This document shows positions 63,912 through 64,000 of a DNA stretch of 64,000 nt, piece after piece (position 1 is the stretch's first letter; each line of letters starts with the position of its first letter). The notes beneath the pieces were generated by a model. The model saw only the letters and a program-made list of their open reading frames with translations. It searched no databases and was not told the DNA's origin. The stretch is from Myxococcales bacterium. Lineage in GTDB: Bacteria > Myxococcota_A > Polyangia > Polyangiales > Polyangiaceae. The position numbers were made by a program, and so were the translations under genes. Location: the NCBI GenBank assembly GCA_016712525.1, contig JADJQX010000007.1, positions 1,798,001 through 1,862,000 of the forward strand. Direction: 5' to 3'.

Positions 63912-64000
63912 ATGACCACTCCGCTCCTTCAGCGAGGGCCCCTCTCCCCGGGCGCCGACGATGCGCGCGACGTGCTCGTCGCGTTGCTGTTGGGCCTGTC
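63912..64000 (+). CDS. N-terminal part of an unidentified gene (cut by window edge)
   Basis: An ATG at 63912 with AGGTG just upstream opens a frame that runs to the end of the window (about 29 residues, starting MTTPLLQRGPLSPGADDARD). A family cannot be assigned. A divergent regulator gene would fit the adjacent palindrome, but nothing visible proves it. Confidence 0.45.
   Translation, partial: MTTPLLQRGPLSPGADDARDVLVALLLGL

Overview
The window is about 64 kb of chromosomal DNA of very high G+C content. Genes are packed densely and nearly all third codon positions are G or C. The content points to a myxobacterium (Myxococcota, most likely the Polyangiales side): three Ser/Thr protein kinases, an FHA-domain sigma-54 activator, PEGA-type repeats, a myxobacterial-type PilZ protein, a tandem RRM RNA-binding protein, Cys-rich lipoproteins, an IgGFc-binding-type lipoprotein, and two ExbB/ExbD/ExbD motor modules laid out like AglRQS. 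No rRNA, tRNA, CRISPR array, insertion sequence or phage gene was seen. The species cannot be named from sequence alone.

Layout. 1-4.4 kb: the tail of a gene, then a reverse-strand set of FHA-sigma-54 activator, Ser/Thr kinase and a TPR-like membrane protein. 4.7-7.5 kb: two convergent lipoproteins. 7.6-11.8 kb: a reverse operon of a Cys/His-rich small exported protein, an ECF sigma factor, a Cys-rich six-pass membrane protein and a P2-type cation ATPase with altered ion-site residues. 11.9-16.1 kb: PspA plus a YbjN-like partner, and two convergent Ser/Thr kinases. 16.2-22.8 kb: a LolC/E-like permease, a GAF protein with Pro-Ala repeats, a sensor histidine kinase and the RRM protein. 23.1-29.2 kb: rpmG and the elongasome genes mreB-mreC-mreD-mrdA-rodA, with mreC broken by a one-base shift. 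29.3-35.0 kb: two divergent ExbB-ExbD-ExbD modules around an 800-bp gap. 35.3-38.6 kb: an NfeD/YqiJ-like protein, a YqiK-type flotillin and a K+-channel-like protein. 38.6-45.3 kb: a four-gene reverse operon with ATGA overlaps (DNA methyltransferase, HD hydrolase, secreted barrel-like protein, glycerate 2-kinase), divergent from an XPB/Ssl2-like protein. 45.5-56.4 kb: housekeeping and metabolic genes (lysA, pyk, acyl-CoA ligase, PilZ, nadA, alr, MlaE permease) and surface proteins. 56.5-60.2 kb: a heterodimeric ABC exporter. 60.3-64 kb: a KOW-motif protein, a fatty-acid/sterol hydroxylase with an acyl-CoA ligase, and the start of a gene behind a palindromic operator-like site.

How they fit together. 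The strongest functional block is envelope biogenesis: the MreBCD/PBP2/RodA elongasome, PspA, Lol- and Mla-type lipid permeases, alr and lysA, with two proton-driven motor modules beside it. The kinase/FHA/sigma-54 set and the histidine kinase suggest heavy signalling. The most system-like unexplained loci are the ECF/Cys-rich/P-type ATPase operon, the paired motor modules and the methyltransferase/HD operon.
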